Positions 5,103 to 5,564 of a DNA stretch of 5,564 bases are shown here, one piece after another (position 1 is the stretch's first letter; every line of letters begins with the position of its first letter). The stretch covers positions 1-5,564 of the forward strand of contig MGOA01000056.1 of assembly GCA_001796965.1 (NCBI GenBank). Reading direction: 5' to 3'. The position numbers and the translations under genes are program-made. Under the pieces are notes generated by a model that worked only from the letters and a program-made list of their open reading frames with translations, was not told the DNA's origin and searched no databases. Origin of the DNA: Chloroflexi bacterium RBG_16_64_43. GTDB taxonomy: Bacteria > Chloroflexota > Anaerolineae > Anaerolineales > RBG-16-64-43.

Positions 5103-5249
5103 GAGGCAGTTTGCTCGCTCGATCGCGGGGCACCCATCATCGTCGAGGAGGGGGTGCTGGTAGCTGGCGGGGGGGAAGCCTGGACGGCGGCCGAGGCCTG
5201 GGGCTGGGCGCGGAGCTCCTCCGGTGGATGCGAGGCGTGGGTGGAGTAG
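5103..5249 (+). repeat. 147-bp direct repeat, copy B
   Basis: Second copy of the element at 3489-3635, in the same orientation, offset by 1614 bp, without gaps. Identical runs of 33 and 41 bp lie in its centre. It starts about 10 bp beyond the -35 box of the TA promoter and is not attached to any LTD domain. Both copies end at the same TAG, after which the flanks are unrelated. The two copies bracket the membrane-protein gene and the TA operon. Confidence 0.9.
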
Positions 5250-5323
5250 CCAACGCCTTCGTGAGCGAATCGGGGTTGCGCTATGAGCCTGACGGGAGGT
5301 CAAGCGCGCGGCGCGGAGCGCCA
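5250..5323. other. Short intergenic gap between copy B and the ATP-grasp-like gene
   Basis: This 74-bp convergent gap has no gene. The only structure seen is a 5-bp hairpin (GGCGC 5310-5314, GCGCC 5318-5322) directly beyond the stop of the minus-strand gene, without a T-run, so a terminator is not claimed. Confidence 0.4.
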
Positions 5324-5564
5324 TCAAGCATCGGCCGGAGGGGGGTCCATTGGCGCACTTTCGAGCGTCTGAAGCCCTCCCGCGAGTGTGATGCCGATCT
5401 CGCCCGCCAGCGTCTCGGCTCGCAGTGCCGGCGTGCGATTGACATCCAGAACGACCGGCTCCCCATCCCGCATGACAAAGTCAATCTTGCCGAAGTCCAT
5501 GCCGCGTTGACGACGATAGACCTGCATGGCCTCCGGCGCCGGAACGCGCTCGATGCTGTGCGCG
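5324..5564 (-). CDS. ATP-grasp-like protein, C-terminal part (cut by window edge)
   Basis: The frame is open from the right edge to the TGA at 5326-5324, giving the last 79 residues of a longer protein whose start lies outside the window. The visible part contains 'MDFGKIDFVMRDGEPVVLDVNRTP'-type sequence (residues 22-45 of the visible part). This matches the final strand pair of ATP-grasp ligases and kinases, where the acidic residue (D28) and D40-V41-N42 bind the Mg ions that hold ATP. The upstream part, including the ATP-binding lysines and substrate site, is not visible, so the reaction cannot be named. The last 15 residues (ESAPMDPPPADA at the end) are a Pro-rich tail. An ATG at 5527 is internal, because the frame continues upstream without a stop. 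It converges with repeat copy B, 74 bp away. Confidence 0.65.
   Translation of the reverse strand, partial: AHSIERVPAPEAMQVYRRQRGMDFGKIDFVMRDGEPVVLDVNRTPALRAETLAGEIGITLAGGLQTLESAPMDPPPADA

Larger units (their letters stand above)
5052..5249 (+). pseudogene. Short ORF made mostly of repeat copy B, probable remnant
   Basis: A 65-codon reading frame starts at an ATG inside the TA operator region and ends at the TAG closing repeat copy B. Its last 48 residues match the C-terminus of the LTD protein with about six differences (W to G, R to S, V to I, P to S and two at the left end). The first 17 residues (MATVILQRCYVLVNGHR) have no counterpart there. It carries no signal peptide or LTD domain and has no good ribosome binding site. 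It is most likely a stranded gene tail or an ORF created by the repeat. An ATG at 5010 would extend it antiparallel into the antitoxin gene, which is unlikely. Confidence 0.4.

Noticed and set aside
5310..5322. Small GC hairpin beyond the ATP-grasp-like stop codon
   Set aside because: Only a 5-bp stem without a T-run; such stems are common by chance in GC-rich DNA.

Overview
This 5.56-kb GC-rich bacterial window carries five complete or near-complete genes, one gene cut by the right edge, and a duplicated 147-bp element. The organism is most likely a member of the Chloroflexota (Anaerolineae-like). That placement is inferred from the GC-rich composition and from a secreted protein whose lamin-tail domains are joined by long Thr/Pro 'TPTPTPS' linkers, a style common in that phylum. 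No rRNA or other phylogenetic marker is present, so it is tentative.

Layout. Positions 1-471 contain no gene I can support. They hold a perfect 14-bp-stem hairpin (247-277), a 14-bp palindrome (326-339) and a short diverged direct repeat. Next comes an unrecognised 215-aa cytoplasmic protein (523-1170, +) with a strong ribosome binding site and a possible terminator after it. The largest gene (1365-3635, +) encodes a 756-aa secreted protein with a signal peptide, three lamin-tail (LTD) domains, two Thr/Pro-rich linkers and a short Trp/Cys-containing tail. LTD1 and LTD2 are an ungapped internal duplication of about 60% identity. A small multi-pass membrane protein follows (3669-4247, +).

On the opposite strand lies a complete type II toxin-antitoxin operon: a Phd/YefM-type antitoxin (5025-4738) followed with zero spacing by a PIN-family RNase toxin (4737-4300). 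Its promoter is near-consensus (TTGACA, 17 bp, TAGAAT) and is surrounded by CTACAG half-sites that look like autoregulatory operators. At the right edge, on the minus strand, is the C-terminal end of an ATP-grasp-like protein (5564-5324).

The most unusual structure is a 147-bp direct repeat. Copy A (3489-3635) is the extreme 3' end of the LTD gene including its stop codon. Copy B (5103-5249) stands alone behind the toxin-antitoxin promoter and is 93% identical by hand alignment, with both copies ending exactly at a TAG. The copies bracket the membrane protein gene and the toxin-antitoxin operon. Mismatches are not concentrated at third codon positions, so the element may be a mobile or dispersed DNA repeat that has supplied the C-terminus of the LTD protein, rather than a conserved protein domain.

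The genes do not form an evident pathway. This reads as an accessory region (secreted repeat protein, orphan genes, TA module, dispersed repeats) rather than a single functional system. I do not see a convincing new multi-gene system.
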